Of a DNA stretch of 64,000 bases, positions 62,923 to 64,000 are shown one piece after another (within the stretch, counting starts at the first letter, position 1; the number at the start of each line of letters is the position of its first letter). The stretch covers positions 9,707-73,706 of the forward strand of contig DASVVS010000107.1 of assembly GCA_036386455.1 (NCBI GenBank), in the 5' to 3' direction. The translations under genes were made by a program, and so were the position numbers. This stretch comes from AC-37 sp036386455 (GTDB taxonomy: Bacteria > Actinomycetota > Thermoleophilia > Solirubrobacterales > Thermoleophilaceae). The notes beneath the pieces were generated by a model, which was not told the origin of the DNA, did no database searches, and saw only the letters and a program-made list of their open reading frames with translations.

Positions 62923-64000
62923 ATCGACCACACCCGCGTCCGCTGGGCGGGCGCGCACATGCCCGTCCTGAGGGGCGTCGGCGAGCGATTCGCCGCCGAC
63001 CGCCCCTTCAGCGGGCTCGTGGTGGGCGCCTGCCTGCACGTGACGGCCGAGACGGCCAACCTCGCCCGGGTGCTGAGAGCGGGCGGGGCGGAGGTCGCGC
63101 TGTGCGCGGCCAATCCGCTCTCGACCCAGCCTGACGTCGCGGCGGCGCTCGAGGCGGACGGCGTGGCCGTGCACGCGGATCCGCGCTCGTACGAGGCGGG
63201 CATCGAGGCCGTGCTCGAGCGCGCGCCGCACGTGACCATGGACGACGGCGCGGACCTCGCCCTGCGCGTGGAGGGCGACGTGCTCGGCGGCACCGAGGAG
63301 ACCACCACGGGGGCGATCCGGCTGCGCGCGGCGAAGCGGCTCGCCTTTCCGGTGATCGCCGTGCACGAGGGGCGCACCGCGCGCCTGTTCGACACCCGTT
63401 ACGGCACCGGCCAGTCCACGCTCGACGGCATCATGCGCTCGACCAACGTGCTGCTCGCGGGCCGGACCGTCGTGGTGCTCGGCTTCGGCGGCTGCGGCCG
63501 GGGCGTGGCGCTGCGCGCGAAGGGCCTGGGAGCGCACGTGATCGTGTGCGAGGTCGACCCGCTCGCGGCGCTCGAGGCCGCGATGGAGGGCTATCGCGTG
63601 ATGCCGGCCGACGGCGCGGCCGCCGAGGGCGACGTGTTCGTCACGGCCACCGGCACGCGCGACGTGCTCACGGCGCGGCACTTCGAGGCCATGAAGGACG
63701 GCGCGATCCTCTGCAACGCCGGGCACTTCGACGTTGAGATCGACCTTGGCGCACTGGCCGAGCTGAGCGAGTCGAGCCGCGAGGTCCGCCCGCTCGTCCG
63801 CGAGCACCGGCTGGCCGACGGCCGTCGCCTGCACCTGCTTGCGGAGGGCCGGGTGGTGAACCTGGCCTCCGCGGAGGGCCACCCCGCCGCGGTGATGGAC
63901 GTCGGCTTCGCGACGCAGGCGCTGTCGGTCGAGCGGATCGTCCGCGGCGACCTGCCGCCCGGCGTGCACGGCGTGCCGGAGGAGATCGACCGTGAGGTCG
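62923..64000 (+). CDS. second adenosylhomocysteinase, Thermotoga/archaeal type (3' end beyond the window)
   Basis: About 359 residues visible. Motifs of the short AHCY class are clear: WAGAHMPVLRGVGERF, GACLHVTAETANLARVL, NPLSTQPDVAAAL, MDDGADL, EETTTGAIRL, TRYGTGQSTLDGIM, VVVLGFGGCGRGVALRAKGLGAHVIVCEVDPLAALEA, NAGHFDVEIDL, LLAEGRVVNLA. It lacks the insertion found in the upstream ahcY. The conserved RVRWAGAH before the first ATG (62959) shows that the protein begins earlier. Back to the in-frame TAG of ahcY there is no ATG/GTG/TTG, only ATC at 62923 (given provisionally). Substrate preference (SAH or inosylhomocysteine) is open. Confidence 0.85.
   Translation, partial: MDHTRVRWAGAHMPVLRGVGERFAADRPFSGLVVGACLHVTAETANLARVLRAGGAEVALCAANPLSTQPDVAAALEADGVAVHADPRSYEAGIEAVLERAPHVTMDDGADLALRVEGDVLGGTEETTTGAIRLRAAKRLAFPVIAVHEGRTARLFDTRYGTGQSTLDGIMRSTNVLLAGRTVVVLGFGGCGRGVALRAKGLGAHVIVCEVDPLAALEAAMEGYRVMPADGAAAEGDVFVTATGTRDVLTARHFEAMKDGAILCNAGHFDVEIDLGALAELSESSREVRPLVREHRLADGRRLHLLAEGRVVNLASAEGHPAAVMDVGFATQALSVERIVRGDLPPGVHGVPEEIDREV

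Overview
The window is very GC-rich, densely packed bacterial chromosome with no gap above about 160 bases between genes. Several features suggest a high-GC Actinomycetota, most plausibly the Thermoleophilia (Solirubrobacterales-like); the phylum is a moderately safe inference and the class a guess. They are an Rv2578c-type radical SAM protein carrying an intein, a DUF2510 tail protein, an LPXTG protein, WS/DGAT, a circularly permuted ATP-grasp protein, frequent GTG/TTG starts, many 4-base GTGA overlaps and apparently leaderless promoters. No tRNA, rRNA, CRISPR array or insertion sequence was seen.

Layout. (1) 1-5875, minus strand: envelope glycan genes (DUF354 protein, sugar-1-phosphate transferase, AsnB-type amidotransferase, O-antigen-ligase-like protein, WecA/TagO-like transferase cut by the left edge). 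(2) 6023-9954: an intein-split SplB/Rv2578c-type radical SAM gene with a LexA-like SOS box at its 5' end, a divergent coiled-coil membrane protein, YjbQ and an EamA exporter. (3) 10541-18053: complete F1Fo ATP synthase operon in the order (I)-a-c-b-delta-alpha-gamma-beta-epsilon, with acidic additions on alpha, beta and gamma. (4) 18094-22649: a Pro/Gly-rich membrane protein, a DUF2510 protein, an M48 metalloprotease and a secreted Calx-beta/RTX protein. (5) 22681-26491: enoyl-CoA hydratase/AidB pair and a secreted glycosidase-like protein. (6) 26506-41472: a large glycosyltransferase, GT-C, acyltransferase and polymerase region, including two fusion enzymes and an LPXTG protein. (7) 41558-46353: WS/DGAT followed by a coupled operon of circularly permuted ATP-grasp, PuuD-like amidotransferase and GCS2 ligase. 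(8) 46332-55137: a second glycan block with two flippases, GT2, GT4 and GT-C proteins. (9) 55215-61054: M20 deacylase, LCP ligase, UDP-sugar dehydrogenase, sugar nucleotidyltransferase and SIS sugar isomerase. (10) 61079-64000: a MerR regulator, adenosylhomocysteinase, and a second adenosylhomocysteinase of the Thermotoga/archaeal type cut by the right edge.

Regions 1, 6, 8 and 9 together encode most steps of a cell-surface polymer: sugar nucleotide supply (SIS isomerase, nucleotidyltransferase, UDP-sugar dehydrogenase), lipid priming (WecA-like and PF02397 transferases), assembly (GT2, GT4, GT-C), decoration (acyltransferase, amidotransferase), flipping (two Wzx-like proteins), polymerisation (two Wzy/O-antigen-ligase proteins) and wall attachment (LCP). 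The most unusual signals are the intein whose splicing rebuilds a radical SAM cysteine triad, a family of three two-tiered palindromes (one lying inside a coding sequence), a recurrent TANNNT-N6-9-start promoter signature at 17 sites, and two genes flanking ahcY that lack a conventional start codon where homology requires one.
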